Positions 37,273-47,160 are shown, numbered from the stretch's first letter. The stretch: 64,000 nt of DNA from Arthrobacter yangruifuii (GCF_009192775.1 NZ_VTFX01000001.1:992001-1056000); one strand, 5' to 3'. The notes: generated by a model not told the origin, from the sequence alone. Numbers and translations are program-made.

Positions 37273-38448
37273 ATGACTCCGCCGCCAGAACCCGCTGAAC
37301 TCTCCGACTCCACGAAGTCTCCGGCCGGCCTCGCCGCCGGCCGCCCGATGGTGCGGTTCCGGTCCGTGACCAAGACCTACGGCGATGCTGCCCCGGCGGT
37401 CCGGGACCTGAACCTGGACATCGGGGCCGGGTCCATCACCGTCTTCGTCGGTCCGTCAGGATGCGGGAAAACCACCTCGCTGCGCATGATCAACCGGATG
37501 GTGGAACCGACGTCGGGCACCATTGAAGTCGACGGCCGGGACATTTCCACCGTCAAGGCCGCACAGCTGCGGCGCTCCATGGGCTACGTGATGCAGTCCT
37601 CAGGTCTGCTGCCGCACCGCACCGTGCTGGATAACGTGGCGACGGTCCCGCGGCTGAACGGCACGCCGCGGCGCGAGGCACGGCGCCGGGCCGCGGAGCT
37701 GCTCGACGTCGTCGGCCTGGCCTCCGCCCTGGGGGAGCGGTACCCGGCGCAGCTGTCGGGGGGACAGCAGCAGCGCGTCGGGGTTGCCCGCGCACTCGCC
37801 GCGGACCCGCCGGTGCTGCTGATGGATGAACCCTTCAGCGCGGTGGATCCCGTGGTCCGGGCCGAGCTGCAGGAAGAACTGCTGCGGCTGCAGAAGGAAC
37901 TGGCCAAGACCATCGTGTTCGTCACCCACGACATCGACGAAGCGACCATCCTGGGGGACAAGGTGGCCGTCTTCGCCACGGGCGGACGGCTCGCCCAGTA
38001 CGCCGCCCCCGAGGAGATCCTCCGCGCCCCGGTCGATGAGTTCGTCGCCGGGTTCGTGGGGAGGGACCGCGGTTTCCGGCACCTGTCCTTCCAGGACGGC
38101 ACCGCCGTCCCCCTGCATCCGGTGCAGCTCATCGCTGCGGACCGGCTGCCGGACCCGGCGGCAACGGTCGACGGCGGCTGGGCCCTGTGCGTGGATTCCG
38201 ACGGCGCACCGCTGGGGTGGGTACCGGCGGACCGCCGCGCGGAGATCACCGGAACCGCTGACCTGGTTCCGGGAGGTTCCCTCTATCCGCAGGGAACCAG
38301 CCTGCGCCGCGCCCTGGATGCCGCGTTGTCCTCGCCGGCCGGGCTCGGTGTGGCCGTGGACGCGGACGGACGGGCGGCCGGCGTCGTCAAAGCCGGGGAA
38401 ATCCTGGCACTGATCGAGGCTGCCCGGCTGCAGCGGGCCGGGAGCTGA
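37273..38448 (+). CDS. Quaternary amine (OpuC/ProV-type) ABC transporter ATP-binding protein
   Basis: The 391-residue protein has Walker A GPSGCGKTT at residues 60-68, the YVMQSSGLLPHRTV Q-loop segment, signature LSGGQQQRVGVARAL, Walker B LLMDEPFSAVDP and the switch VFVTHDIDEA. The C-terminal 120 residues take the place of the CBS pair found in OpuCA and are diverged. The ATG at 37273 with GGAAGG 9 bases upstream is preferred over the GTG at 37207. It is the first gene of a four-gene operon and would power uptake of glycine betaine, choline, carnitine or a related osmoprotectant. Confidence 0.9.
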   Translation: MTPPPEPAELSDSTKSPAGLAAGRPMVRFRSVTKTYGDAAPAVRDLNLDIGAGSITVFVGPSGCGKTTSLRMINRMVEPTSGTIEVDGRDISTVKAAQLRRSMGYVMQSSGLLPHRTVLDNVATVPRLNGTPRREARRRAAELLDVVGLASALGERYPAQLSGGQQQRVGVARALAADPPVLLMDEPFSAVDPVVRAELQEELLRLQKELAKTIVFVTHDIDEATILGDKVAVFATGGRLAQYAAPEEILRAPVDEFVAGFVGRDRGFRHLSFQDGTAVPLHPVQLIAADRLPDPAATVDGGWALCVDSDGAPLGWVPADRRAEITGTADLVPGGSLYPQGTSLRRALDAALSSPAGLGVAVDADGRAAGVVKAGEILALIEAARLQRAGS

Positions 38449-38449
38449 C

Positions 38450-39193
38450 ATGGAATGGTTCCTGGCCCATACCGATGATGTTTTCCGCCTCAGCGGGCTG
38501 CATCTCTATCAGTCGGTACTGCCCCTTCTCATCGGCGTGCTGATTGCCCTGCCGCTCGCGCAGCTGGTGCGCGGCCGCCGGAAAATCCGGGGTTTCGTCC
38601 TGTCCGCGGGCTCCCTGCTGTACACCATTCCCTCCCTTGCCCTGTTCGTCACCCTGCCGGCCATCCTGGGAACCCGCATTCTGGACGTCGCCAACATCAT
38701 CGTGGCCCTGACCATCTATGCCGTGGCGCTGATGCTGCGGGTGGGCATTGACGCGTTCGATTCGGTGGACGACAGCGTCCGCCAGGCTGCGACGGCCATG
38801 GGCTACCGGCCGCTGCGCCGGTTCCTGACGGTGGACCTGCCGCTGTCTATCCCGGTGCTGATTGCCGGGCTGCGCGTGGTCTCGGTCAGCAACATTTCCA
38901 TGGTCAGTGTCGGCGCCCTGATCGGCGTCGAAAACCTGGGGTTCTTCTTCAGTGACGGGCTTCGGCGCTTTTTCCTGACGGAAATTGTGGTGGGAATCCT
39001 CGCCACCCTCGTCCTGGCCTTCCTGATGGACATGCTCCTGGTGCTGCTGCAGCGGCTGCTCACGCCCTGGACCCGGGCAGGTGCCGTGCGGCGCGGCCGC
39101 GGCAGCCGCGGCGCGGACGGAGCAGGGCCGGCAGCGGCCGTCCGCCGGGCACCGCTGGCGTCCGCTCCCGACGCCGCGTTGAAGGGGGCCTAG
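38450..39193 (+). CDS. OpuC/ProW-type ABC transporter permease (first)
   Basis: The 247-residue membrane protein has about five to six membrane segments and the permease landmarks LYTIPSLALFVTLPAILG, VDDSVRQAATAMGYRPLRRF (the EAA-type loop contacting the ATPase) and SVGALIGVENLGFFFSDGL. It starts 1 base after the ATPase stop. The C-terminal 30 residues are an Arg/Ala/Gly-rich cytoplasmic tail. It pairs with the second permease downstream. Confidence 0.9.
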   Translation: MEWFLAHTDDVFRLSGLHLYQSVLPLLIGVLIALPLAQLVRGRRKIRGFVLSAGSLLYTIPSLALFVTLPAILGTRILDVANIIVALTIYAVALMLRVGIDAFDSVDDSVRQAATAMGYRPLRRFLTVDLPLSIPVLIAGLRVVSVSNISMVSVGALIGVENLGFFFSDGLRRFFLTEIVVGILATLVLAFLMDMLLVLLQRLLTPWTRAGAVRRGRGSRGADGAGPAAAVRRAPLASAPDAALKGA

Positions 39194-39195
39194 GC

Positions 39196-39957
39196 ATGGT
39201 GACCATCCCGCGCACGGACTACACCAGCACCAATGCCCTCGGGCAGGGCAGGGAATGGCTGATGGATCCGGCCAACTGGAGCGGACCGGCAGGCATTCCG
39301 GTGCGGACGTTCGAGCACCTGCAGTACACCGGGCTGGCCCTGCTCATCGCCGCCGTCATCGCCGTGCCGCTGGGCCTGTTCATTGGGCACACCGGCCGCG
39401 GGCAGGTTGCGGTGGTGGCGGTCTCCGGGCTGCTGCGGGCCCTGCCCACCCTGGGCATGCTCACCCTGTTCGTCCTGCTGGCCGGGCTGGGGCTGATGCC
39501 GCCCATCTGGGCCCTGGTACTGCTGGCCGTTCCCCCGCTGCTGGCGGGCACCTATGCCGGAGTCTCGTCCGTGGACCGCAGCGTGGTGGACGCTGCCCGC
39601 AGCCTGGGCATGAGCGAGACGCAGATACTGTTCCGCGTGGAGGTCCCCAACGGCATGCGTGTCCTGCTGGGCGGGCTGCGCGGTGCGGCCCTGCAGGTAG
39701 TGGCGACGGCGGCCGTGGTGGCCACGATCAACCTGGGCGGACTGGGCCGCTACCTGATCGACGGCCTGGCGGTGGGGGACTACGGCCGGGTCTTCGGAGG
39801 AGCGGTAATCATTGCCCTCGTGGCGCTCGCCGTGGACGCCGTGATTGCGTTGGGATCACGCTTTCTGATCCCGTCAGGACTCGGCCGCCTTGACGCGGCC
39901 GGCAAATCGACCGGCAGCGGAGTGCCCGCCGCCGGCGCACAAGGAGGAAACAAATGA
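39196..39957 (+). CDS. OpuC/ProW-type ABC transporter permease (second)
   Basis: The 253-residue membrane protein has RALPTLGMLTLFVLLAGLG, VDAARSLGMSETQILFRVEVPN (ATPase-contacting loop) and VVATINLGGLGRYLIDGL, all standard for OpuCB/OpuCD-type permeases. It starts 2 bases after the first permease. Its stop overlaps the start of the binding-protein gene (ATGA). It ends with a short Gly/Ser/Ala-rich tail. Confidence 0.9.
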   Translation: MVTIPRTDYTSTNALGQGREWLMDPANWSGPAGIPVRTFEHLQYTGLALLIAAVIAVPLGLFIGHTGRGQVAVVAVSGLLRALPTLGMLTLFVLLAGLGLMPPIWALVLLAVPPLLAGTYAGVSSVDRSVVDAARSLGMSETQILFRVEVPNGMRVLLGGLRGAALQVVATAAVVATINLGGLGRYLIDGLAVGDYGRVFGGAVIIALVALAVDAVIALGSRFLIPSGLGRLDAAGKSTGSGVPAAGAQGGNK

Positions 39958-40907
39958 TCCAGTACCCGCGCCCCAACGGACGGCGGAAGGCCCTGGCGGT
40001 CCTGGCCGGTTCCCTGGCCCTTGCCCTGGCCGGCTGCAGCGGAGGAGGGGATCCGCTGGAAAATGAGAGCACCCCGGCAGCTTCGGGCAGCAGCACCGGT
40101 CAGGCCCTGGTGGTGGGTTCCGCCGATTTCCCGGAAAGCAGCACCATCGCCGAAATCTACGCCGGTGCGCTCAACGCGGCCGGTATCGAGGCGGAAACCC
40201 GGCTGGGCATCGGGTCCCGTGAGGTGTACATCCCGGCACTGCAGGACGGCTCGATAGACCTGATTCCGGAGTACACCGGGGCCCTGCTGGTGCACATTGA
40301 CCCGGAAACGAACCTGGTGGATCCGGGGGAGATTGTGGATTCCCTCAGCGAAAACCTGCCGGAGAACCTGGTGGTGCTCAAGCCCTCCGACGCCGAGGAC
40401 AAGGACGCCATGGTGGTCACCTCCGCCACGGCCGAGAAGTACCAACTGGAGAGCATTGAGGACCTGGCGAAGGTCTGCGGTGAACTGACCCTCGGCGCCC
40501 CGGCGGAATTCGCCGAGCGCACGCAGGGCACGGACGGGCTGAAGGACAAGTACGGGTGCGAGTTCAAGGAGTTCACCGCCATTGGCGACGCCGGCGGTCC
40601 GCTGACCGTTGACGCACTGCTCAAGGACGACATCCAGGTGGCCGACATCTTCACCACTACCCCGGCGATCGAGGAAAACGGCCTCGTGGTCCTCGAGGAC
40701 CCGAAGCAGAACTGGCCCGCGCAGCAGGTCATTCCGCTGATCGCGGACGACCGGGTGAATGACCAGGCCCGTGAGGTGCTGGACGAGGTATCCGCCCAGC
40801 TGACCACGGAGGACCTTATTGCCCTGAACCAGGCCGTCAGCGGCGACCAGAAGCTGGATCCGGCCGAGGCTGCCTCCGACTGGCTGAAGGAAAAGGGCCT
40901 GGCCTGA
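39954..40907 (+). CDS. OpuC-type substrate-binding lipoprotein
   Basis: The 317-residue protein has a lipoprotein signal with LALAGC and lipidated Cys28, then an OpuAC-type domain: VVGSADFPESSTIAEIYAGAL, REVYIPALQDGSIDLIPEYTGAL and DIFTTTPAIEENGLVVLEDP. The domain binds quaternary amines or related solutes; an ergothioneine-importing EgtU-like specificity is an alternative that sequence alone cannot exclude, as the aromatic-cage residues were not assigned. AAGGAGG lies 5-11 bases before the ATG, inside the permease 3' end. It is the last gene of the operon. Confidence 0.9.
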   Translation: MIQYPRPNGRRKALAVLAGSLALALAGCSGGGDPLENESTPAASGSSTGQALVVGSADFPESSTIAEIYAGALNAAGIEAETRLGIGSREVYIPALQDGSIDLIPEYTGALLVHIDPETNLVDPGEIVDSLSENLPENLVVLKPSDAEDKDAMVVTSATAEKYQLESIEDLAKVCGELTLGAPAEFAERTQGTDGLKDKYGCEFKEFTAIGDAGGPLTVDALLKDDIQVADIFTTTPAIEENGLVVLEDPKQNWPAQQVIPLIADDRVNDQAREVLDEVSAQLTTEDLIALNQAVSGDQKLDPAEAASDWLKEKGLA

Positions 40908-40983
40908 TCTGAGCCTTCAGGCGGCGGCGCCCCGGCGGTGAAACATGAGCTGAGGGCGCGCCGCCCTGTGGCATCCTAAAGAA

Positions 40984-42201
40984 ATGGCAGAATTCAAGCA
41001 GTCGCACAAACTCCACAACGTCCTGTATGACATCCGTGGACCGTTGCTCGACCACGCGCAGCGGATGGAAGCAGCCGGGCACCGGATCCTCAAGCTGAAC
41101 ATCGGCAATCCCGCGCCCTTCGGCTTTGAAGCGCCGGAGGCCATCCTGGTGGACATGATGCGGCATCTGCCCAAGGCCCAGGGCTACAGCGATTCCCGCG
41201 GCATTTTCTCCGCGCGGACCGCCGTGGTGCAGTACTACCAGGGCCGCGGGATAAACAACATCGACGTCGATGACGTGTACCTGGGCAACGGGGTCAGTGA
41301 ACTGATCACCCTCTCCCTGCAGGCCCTGCTCAACAACGGTGACGAGATCCTCGTCCCCGCCCCGGACTATCCGCTGTGGACTGCTTCGGTTTCGCTGGCG
41401 GGCGGCACGGCGGTGCACTATCTGTGCGACGAGTCCGAGCACTGGTGGCCGGACGTGGAGGACCTCGCCTCGAAGATCACCGACCGGACCAAGGGCATTG
41501 TCCTGATCAACCCGAACAACCCCACCGGTGCGGTCTACCCGGAGCACGTGGTGAAGGCCATCGTGGACCTGGCACGCAAGCACGGCCTGATCATTTTCTC
41601 CGATGAGATTTACGAAAAAATCCTGTACGACGACGCCGTGCACGTGAACTCGGCGTCCCTCACGGGCGACGACGTCCTCTGCCTGACCTTCAGCGGCCTG
41701 TCCAAGGCCTACCGGATCGCCGGCTACCGCAGCGGGTGGATGGCGATTTCCGGGCCGAAGCGCGATGCCGCGGACTACATCGAGGGCATCAACCTGCTGG
41801 CCAACATGCGCCTGTGCGCGAATGTGCCAGCCCAGCACGCCATCCAGACCGCCCTGGGCGGCTACCAGAGCATCAATGACCTCATCCTGCCCGGCGGCCG
41901 CCTGCGGGCGCAGCGGGACAAGGCACACCAGATGCTCAACGACATTCCCGGCGTCAGCTGTGAACTGGCGCAGGGGGCCCTCTACCTGTTCCCGCGCCTG
42001 GACCCTGAGGTCTACCCGATCAAGGACGACGAACAATTTGCCCTGGACCTGCTCAAGCAGCAGAAGATCCTGATCTCGGTGGGCACGGCGTTCAATTGGG
42101 TGCGCCCGGACCACTTCCGAATGGTGACCCTGCCCAACGTGGAGGACATCGAGGACGCCATGACGCGGCTGGCCGAGTTCCTGGGCAGCTACAAGCCGTA
42201 G
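40984..42201 (+). CDS. Alanine/aspartate aminotransferase, AlaA type
   Basis: This 405-residue fold-type I PLP enzyme resembles AlaA and the mycobacterial Rv0337c protein. Features include HRILKLNIGNPAPFGF near residues 32-47, PDYPLWTASVSLAGG, NPNNPTGAVYP, SDEIYEKILYDD and the PLP lysine in SGLSKAYRIAGYRSGW. It interconverts alanine/pyruvate with glutamate/2-oxoglutarate. The gene stands alone and converges on xseB; a long inverted repeat separates them. The ATG follows CATCCT by 6 bases and has no ribosome-binding site, compatible with leaderless translation. Confidence 0.9.
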   Translation: MAEFKQSHKLHNVLYDIRGPLLDHAQRMEAAGHRILKLNIGNPAPFGFEAPEAILVDMMRHLPKAQGYSDSRGIFSARTAVVQYYQGRGINNIDVDDVYLGNGVSELITLSLQALLNNGDEILVPAPDYPLWTASVSLAGGTAVHYLCDESEHWWPDVEDLASKITDRTKGIVLINPNNPTGAVYPEHVVKAIVDLARKHGLIIFSDEIYEKILYDDAVHVNSASLTGDDVLCLTFSGLSKAYRIAGYRSGWMAISGPKRDAADYIEGINLLANMRLCANVPAQHAIQTALGGYQSINDLILPGGRLRAQRDKAHQMLNDIPGVSCELAQGALYLFPRLDPEVYPIKDDEQFALDLLKQQKILISVGTAFNWVRPDHFRMVTLPNVEDIEDAMTRLAEFLGSYKP

Positions 42202-42204
42202 CGG

Positions 42205-42293
42205 GCGGGGCAGGGGACAGCCCGCCGCCCCCTTAGACACCTCGCTCGTTCCTCGCTCGGCGATGCGGGGCTCACGGGCTGTCCCAGCCCCGC
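42205..42293. repeat. Long inverted repeat between convergent alaA-type and xseB genes
   Basis: GCGGGGCAGGGGACAGCCCG (42205-42224) pairs with 42275-42293 over about 18 bases with one or two mismatches. The 50-base centre holds a CCTCGCTCG-TTCCTCGCTCG direct repeat. The structure fills nearly the whole gap and probably serves as a bidirectional terminator. Confidence 0.6.
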
Positions 42294-42299
42294 CCCGCC

Positions 42300-42536
42300 T
42301 TACTCGCCGGTGGCGGAGCTGCGGGCAGCGTCCAGGCGCTGGCGGGCACCTTCCAGCCAGGATTCGCAGCGGGTGGCCAGCTGCTCGCCGCGCTCCCAGA
42401 GCGCCAGGGATTCCTCGAGGCTGGCGCCGCCGGTCTCGAGCCGGCCCACCACGGACAGGAGTTCGTCGCGGGCCTGCTCGTAGCTCATGGCCTCGATGTC
42501 TGCGGGTACAGCGGGTGTTGCGGGTGTTTCGCTCAT
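42300..42536 (-). CDS. xseB: Exodeoxyribonuclease VII small subunit
   Basis: The 78-residue protein has the XseB pattern [38 protein letters not shown] in parts (residues about 17-54), rich in helices that wrap onto XseA. It forms, with the large subunit, the exonuclease that degrades single-stranded DNA to acid-soluble oligonucleotides. It is downstream of xseA on the same strand with a 56-base gap. Confidence 0.94.
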   Translation of the reverse strand: MSETPATPAVPADIEAMSYEQARDELLSVVGRLETGGASLEESLALWERGEQLATRCESWLEGARQRLDAARSSATGE

Positions 42537-42592
42537 GGTGTTGTCCTCTTCGGGTTTCCAGGTTGGTGGGTGTATGAGCCGGCGGGAGCCGG

Positions 42593-43861
42593 TTAGTGGA
42601 TGCCTTCGGTGGCGGTGAGTTCGCCGGCGGCCACCCGGATCCGCAGCTGCGCTGCGGCCGGGACCGTGCCGGCGTCGCGCACTACGGAGCCGTCCTGCAG
42701 CTGGACGACGGCGTAGCCGCGGTCAAGGGTGTTCTGCGGCGAGAGCGCCCGGACCTGGGCACGCAGGTGCCCGATCCGGTCCGTATCCCGCCGAACCTCC
42801 GCCGTGACGGCGGACAGGGCCCGGGACCGCAGGCGGGAAATCTCTTCCCGGCGGCGGTCCACCATGGACTGCGGTGCGGCCAGGGCGGGACGGGAGCGGA
42901 CGTGGTTCAGCCGGTCCGTTTCCCGTGCCAGCACCGTGCCGAGGACGCGCCGCAGCTGGGCCCGTGCCTGCCGGATTCGGGCGAGTTCCTCGCCGACGTC
43001 GGGCACCACGCGCTTTGCAGCGTCGGTGGGCGTGGAGGCACGCAGGTCCGCCACCTCGTCCAGCAGGGGCCGGTCCGCTTCGTGGCCGATGGCGCTGACC
43101 ACCGGAGTCCGGGCCGCCGATACCGCGCGGACCAGGTCCTCGTGGCTGAAGGCCAGCAGGTCCTCCAGCGAACCGCCGCCGCGGGCAATGATGATCACGT
43201 CCACTGCGGGCAGGGCATCGAGTTCCGCCAGGGCCCGGGTCACCTCGGTCACGGCGTTCACGCCCTGGACCGCCACTTCCCGGACTTCGAACTCGACGGC
43301 TGGCCAGCGGAGGGCGGCATTGCGCATCACGTCCTTCATGGCGTCGGAGTTCCGGCCGGTGATCAGCCCGATCCTGCCCGGCAGCAGCGGCAGCGGCAGC
43401 TTGCGGTCTTCACGGAAGAGACCTTCGGCGGCCAGGGCATGGCGCAGCCGCTCGATCCGGGCGAGCAGATCACCCAGTCCCACCGGCCGGATGTCGCGGG
43501 TCTGCATGGACAGCCGCCCGGTCTTGACCCAGAAATCGGGTTTCACCAGGGCCACCACCCGGGCTCCGCGTTCCAGCGGCAGCTCCAGCCGGTTCATGAC
43601 CGCGCTCCACGCCGTCAGCGAGAGCGAGACCTCGGCATCGACGTCGCGCAGGGTGATGTACGAGGCATTCGCGCGGCGGTTCAACTCGATCACCTGGCCT
43701 TCCACCCACGTGGCCGGCGCCCGGTCGATGTAGCTCTTCAGGTTCTTCGAAAGCAGGGCCAGCGGCCAGGGGTTTTCCGGGGACGTCTGCGCGGCCGTGG
43801 CGGGCAGGGTGGACTGCTCCGGGGTATTCTCGGGACTCAACGGTCCGCTGTCGTCTTGCAT
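42593..43861 (-). CDS. xseA: Exodeoxyribonuclease VII large subunit
   Basis: The 422-residue protein has an N-terminal OB-fold domain (about 25-130, with [20 protein letters not shown]) and the catalytic XseA domain with [43 protein letters not shown] and [28 protein letters not shown] in parts. The Asp, His and Arg residues of the active site are present in this block. A coiled region follows, then the final DRGYAVVQL segment. It is divergent from the membrane-protein/ispH genes, as in many actinobacteria. Confidence 0.94.
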   Translation of the reverse strand: MQDDSGPLSPENTPEQSTLPATAAQTSPENPWPLALLSKNLKSYIDRAPATWVEGQVIELNRRANASYITLRDVDAEVSLSLTAWSAVMNRLELPLERGARVVALVKPDFWVKTGRLSMQTRDIRPVGLGDLLARIERLRHALAAEGLFREDRKLPLPLLPGRIGLITGRNSDAMKDVMRNAALRWPAVEFEVREVAVQGVNAVTEVTRALAELDALPAVDVIIIARGGGSLEDLLAFSHEDLVRAVSAARTPVVSAIGHEADRPLLDEVADLRASTPTDAAKRVVPDVGEELARIRQARAQLRRVLGTVLARETDRLNHVRSRPALAAPQSMVDRRREEISRLRSRALSAVTAEVRRDTDRIGHLRAQVRALSPQNTLDRGYAVVQLQDGSVVRDAGTVPAAAQLRIRVAAGELTATEGIH

Positions 43862-44007
43862 CAGGATGCTCCCGCGGTGGATTGGAACTGGCTTCCGGGC
43901 CGGTGGAGGAACCGGCCCAGGCTTAATGTCTATCAGGTGCTTCCCCCGCTCCGGGTGCGCCGCCGTCCCCGGGGGCGGCGGAACCCAAGGACAAGGAACC
44001 TTCTTTT

Positions 44008-44835
44008 ATGCGCACCATCGCTTCATTCGTCTGCGGCCTGCTGGCCGTCCTGCTCGCCTCGGCCGCCTTCTGCGGGGCCTGGCTGACGACGAACGTGGTG
44101 TCGGAAAGCGGATTTGCCGCACTGGGGGAGCCGCTGGCTGAGGACGAGGCGTTCCAGCGCGAACTCGCGTCGGCCCTGTCCGCGCAGGTCACGGACTCGG
44201 TGGACGTACCCGCACCGCTGGCCGGTGTGGTGGGCCCGCTGATCACCTCGGCGGTGGAGCAGGTCCAGTCGCTGCCGCAGTACCCGCAGGCGTGGAATGA
44301 CACGCTGCACCGTTCCTATGCGCTCACCTTCTCCGACACAGCGGACAGCAGCGGCACCCCGCTCACGCTCGACGTCGGGCCCCTGGTGGATCTGGTCACC
44401 GGGAAGGTGGGCGGCGACCTGTCCGTGGAGCTGCCGGCGGCCGGGCAGGTGCCCGTGGAAATCGGAAGCGCCGGGCACGCCGAGCTGGTGCGGAACGCCG
44501 AGCGGGCCGCCGAGGCGTGGCCCATGGCCGCGGTCGCTGCCGCCGTCGCCGCCCTGCTGGCCCTGCTTGCCGCCCGACGCCGGTCCACCACCTTCGCCCT
44601 GCTGGGTCTGGGCACGGCACTTGCCGGGGGAGTGCTGTGGCTGGCCGCCGGGATGCTGCCGGGCCAGGTGTCCGCCCAGCAGCTCGGCAGCCCGGTGGCC
44701 TCGGCGTTTGCGGAGGCGTTTGCGGGGCAGGCTGCGGCTAGCCTGCAGACCTGGACCATCGGCCTGATGCTGGGCGGGGCCGCGGCGTGCGTGGCCGGAC
44801 TGCTGGCACGGGTCCTGCGCGGGTCCCGGCGGTAG
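44008..44835 (+). CDS. Actinobacterial membrane protein of unknown function
   Basis: I do not recognise a named domain. The 275-residue protein has one N-terminal membrane segment (about 5-27, followed by the signal-anchor-like WLTTNVVSESGF), an external domain of about 140 residues, and three membrane segments at about 171-188, 197-217 and 245-266. The N-terminal stretch resembles other actinobacterial proteins annotated only as hypothetical membrane proteins beside ispH/xseA. An AAGGAAC box precedes the ATG. It is divergent from xseA and precedes ispH by 67 bases. Confidence 0.7.
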   Translation: MRTIASFVCGLLAVLLASAAFCGAWLTTNVVSESGFAALGEPLAEDEAFQRELASALSAQVTDSVDVPAPLAGVVGPLITSAVEQVQSLPQYPQAWNDTLHRSYALTFSDTADSSGTPLTLDVGPLVDLVTGKVGGDLSVELPAAGQVPVEIGSAGHAELVRNAERAAEAWPMAAVAAAVAALLALLAARRRSTTFALLGLGTALAGGVLWLAAGMLPGQVSAQQLGSPVASAFAEAFAGQAAASLQTWTIGLMLGGAAACVAGLLARVLRGSRR

Positions 44836-44902
44836 GTGTGCTGTGAGCGTACGCACGGCCTTTGGGGACGGGAACGCGCACCCCACCCGATAGCATGGGT
44901 GC

Positions 44903-45988
44903 ATGACCAGCACAGTTATCTCCGTGCCTATGCCCACCGTGCCCCGGCGGCGCCGCACCCCCGAGGAAGTGGCCGCTGCCGCTCCCGTTTTCGGCCCGCG
45001 GCGCGTGATGCTCGCGGCCCCGCGGGGCTACTGCGCCGGAGTGGACCGGGCGGTCATCGCCGTCGAAAAGGCACTGGAAGCCTACGGCCCGCCGGTCTAC
45101 GTCCGGAAGCAGATTGTCCACAACCTGCATGTGGTGACCACCCTGGAGGAAAAGGGTGCCATCTTCGTGGACGAAACCGACGAGGTCCCCGAAGGCGCCC
45201 GGCTGATCTTCTCCGCCCACGGTGTCTCACCGGCCGTGGTGCAGTCCGCCAAGGACCGCAACCTGCAGACCATCGATGCCACCTGCCCGCTGGTCACCAA
45301 GGTGCACCGCGAAGCGGTCCGCTTCGCCCGTGACGATTTCGACATCCTGTTGATTGGACATGCCGGCCACGAAGAGGTCGAAGGCACCTACGGCGAAGCG
45401 CCGGAGCACATGCAGATTGTCAACGGACCCGAGGACGTGGACAAGGTCACCGTCCGGAACCCGGACAAGGTGATCTGGCTGTCCCAGACCACCCTGAGCG
45501 TGGATGAAGCCATGCACACCGTGAATCTGCTGCGTGAACGCTTCCCCTCCCTGCAGGATCCGCCCAGCGACGACATTTGCTACGCCACCTCCAACCGGCA
45601 GGCAGCCATCAAGAAGATTGCCCCGGAAGCGGACCTGGTGCTGGTGGTCGGTTCGGCCAACTCCTCCAACTCCGTCCGGCTCGTGGAGGTGGCGCTGGAA
45701 TACGGCGCCAAGGCCTCCTACCGGGTGGACTTCGCCAACGAGGTGGATGAAAGCTGGTTCGAAGGTGTGGCCACGGTGGGCGTGACCTCCGGCGCCTCCG
45801 TTCCGGAGAACCTGGTCCAGGATGTGCTGCACCTGCTCGCGGAGTACGGCTACGGTGACGTCGAAGAGGTGGTGACGGCTGAAGAGGACATTATCTTCAG
45901 CCTGCCCAAGGAAATCCGGGCCACGCTGAAGGCCATGGGGGACTCCTCCCGCGGCCTCGGCGGCCGCCGCCGTGCCGACGAGTCCTAG
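44903..45988 (+). CDS. ispH: 4-hydroxy-3-methylbut-2-enyl diphosphate reductase
   Basis: IspH is the last enzyme of the MEP isoprenoid pathway, producing IPP and DMAPP with a [4Fe-4S] cluster. The 361-residue protein has the three cluster cysteines Cys44 (GYCAGVDRA), Cys128 ([10 protein letters not shown]) and Cys226 (ICYATSNRQ), and the substrate histidines in HNLHVV, SAHGVS and GHAGHEE. The N-terminus (about 30 residues) is longer than in Escherichia coli. TAGCAT lies 6 bases before the ATG and there is no ribosome-binding site, as expected of a leaderless transcript. Confidence 0.96.
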   Translation: MTSTVISVPMPTVPRRRRTPEEVAAAAPVFGPRRVMLAAPRGYCAGVDRAVIAVEKALEAYGPPVYVRKQIVHNLHVVTTLEEKGAIFVDETDEVPEGARLIFSAHGVSPAVVQSAKDRNLQTIDATCPLVTKVHREAVRFARDDFDILLIGHAGHEEVEGTYGEAPEHMQIVNGPEDVDKVTVRNPDKVIWLSQTTLSVDEAMHTVNLLRERFPSLQDPPSDDICYATSNRQAAIKKIAPEADLVLVVGSANSSNSVRLVEVALEYGAKASYRVDFANEVDESWFEGVATVGVTSGASVPENLVQDVLHLLAEYGYGDVEEVVTAEEDIIFSLPKEIRATLKAMGDSSRGLGGRRRADES

Positions 45989-46009
45989 CGCCCGGTATCA
46001 TTTAGTACC

Positions 46010-47095
46010 GTGGCTCTTACTATTGGCATCGTCGGCCTGCCCAACGTCGGCAAATCAACCCTGTTCAATGCGCTGACCCGCAACAACGTGCTGGCGGCGA
46101 ACTATCCGTTCGCCACCATCGAACCGAACGTCGGCGTCGTGTCCCTTCCGGACCCCCGCCTAGCCAAGCTGGCCGAAATCCACGGTTCGGCGCGCATCCT
46201 CCCGGCAACCGTGTCCTTCGTGGACATTGCCGGCATCGTGAAGGGTGCCTCCGAAGGCGAAGGCCTGGGCAACCAGTTCCTCGCCAACATCCGCGAAGCC
46301 GAAGCCATTGCCCAGGTTATCCGCGTGTTCGATGACCCCGACGTCATCCACGTGGACGGCAAGGTGGACCCGCGCTCGGACATGGAAACCATCAACACCG
46401 AGCTGATCCTTGCTGATCTGCAGACGCTGGAAAAGGCGATCCCGCGGGTGGAGAAGGAAGTCAAGATCAAGAAGCGCGACGCCGCGCAGCTGGCCGCCAT
46501 GCAGGCCGCGCAGGCCGTGCTGGAACGCGGCGACACCATCTTCTCCTCGGTAGAGAAGGACAAGCTGGACATGGAGCACCTGCGGGAGCTCAGCCTGCTC
46601 ACCGCCAAGCCGTTCATCTACGTGTTCAACGTGGACGACGCCGTGCTGGGCAACCCGGAGCGACAGGCCGAATTGCGCGAACTCGTGGCACCGGCGGACG
46701 CCATCTTCCTGGACGCCAAGCTCGAAGCCGACCTGGTGGAGCTGGACGAAGATGAAGCCCGCGAGATGCTGGAGATGAGCGGCCAGGAGGAATCCGGGCT
46801 GGACAAACTGGCACGCGTCGGCTTCCACACGCTAGGCCTGCAGACCTACCTGACCGCCGGTCCCAAGGAAACCCGCGCCTGGACCATCCGCAAGGGCGAC
46901 ACCGCCCCGCAGGCTGCCGGCGTCATCCACTCCGACTTCCAGCGTGGCTTCATCAAGGCTGAAGTGGTTTCCTTCGATGACCTGATGGAAGCCGGTTCCA
47001 TGGCTGAAGCCAAGTCCCGCGGCAAGGTCCGGATCGAAGGCAAGGACTATGTCATGGCCGACGGCGACGTGGTCGAGTTTAGGTTTAATGTATAG
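46010..47095 (+). CDS. ychF: Redox-regulated ATPase YchF
   Basis: YchF/OLA1 is a universal Obg-related ATPase that binds the ribosome. The 361-residue protein has the P-loop GLPNVGKST at residues 9-17, switch segments and VDIAGIVKGASEGEGLGNQFL, a coiled-coil insert and a TGS domain (about 275-360), ending DGDVVEFRFNV. The GTG has TATCAT 8 bases upstream (leaderless). Its last eight codons plus the terminator are repeated downstream at 48.2 kb and in degenerate form at 50.1 kb, marking the border of the accessory island. Confidence 0.96.
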   Translation: MALTIGIVGLPNVGKSTLFNALTRNNVLAANYPFATIEPNVGVVSLPDPRLAKLAEIHGSARILPATVSFVDIAGIVKGASEGEGLGNQFLANIREAEAIAQVIRVFDDPDVIHVDGKVDPRSDMETINTELILADLQTLEKAIPRVEKEVKIKKRDAAQLAAMQAAQAVLERGDTIFSSVEKDKLDMEHLRELSLLTAKPFIYVFNVDDAVLGNPERQAELRELVAPADAIFLDAKLEADLVELDEDEAREMLEMSGQEESGLDKLARVGFHTLGLQTYLTAGPKETRAWTIRKGDTAPQAAGVIHSDFQRGFIKAEVVSFDDLMEAGSMAEAKSRGKVRIEGKDYVMADGDVVEFRFNV

Positions 47096-47160
47096 ATTCT
47101 TCGTCTGATTCAATAGAAATGCCGCCCTCACCGGAAACATTGAGGGCGGCATTTCTTGTT
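47068..47160 (+). repeat. ychF-end repeat, copy 1 (native 3' end plus terminator)
   Basis: This is the original copy: the last codons of ychF (GTTTAGGTTTAATGTATAG), a short spacer and the terminator. Copy 2 at 48224-48391 matches it closely from ACGTGGT to the end of the hairpin, over about 90 bases with roughly ten differences. Copy 3 at 50072-50200 is degenerate. Confidence 0.85.
47116..47155 (+). terminator. Intrinsic terminator of ychF
   Basis: GAAATGCCGCCCTCA (47116-47130) pairs perfectly with TGAGGGCGGCATTTC (47141-47155) around a 10-base loop and is followed by TTGTTT. The rest of the gap to 47402 contains only a second hairpin at 47272-47306. Confidence 0.9.
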
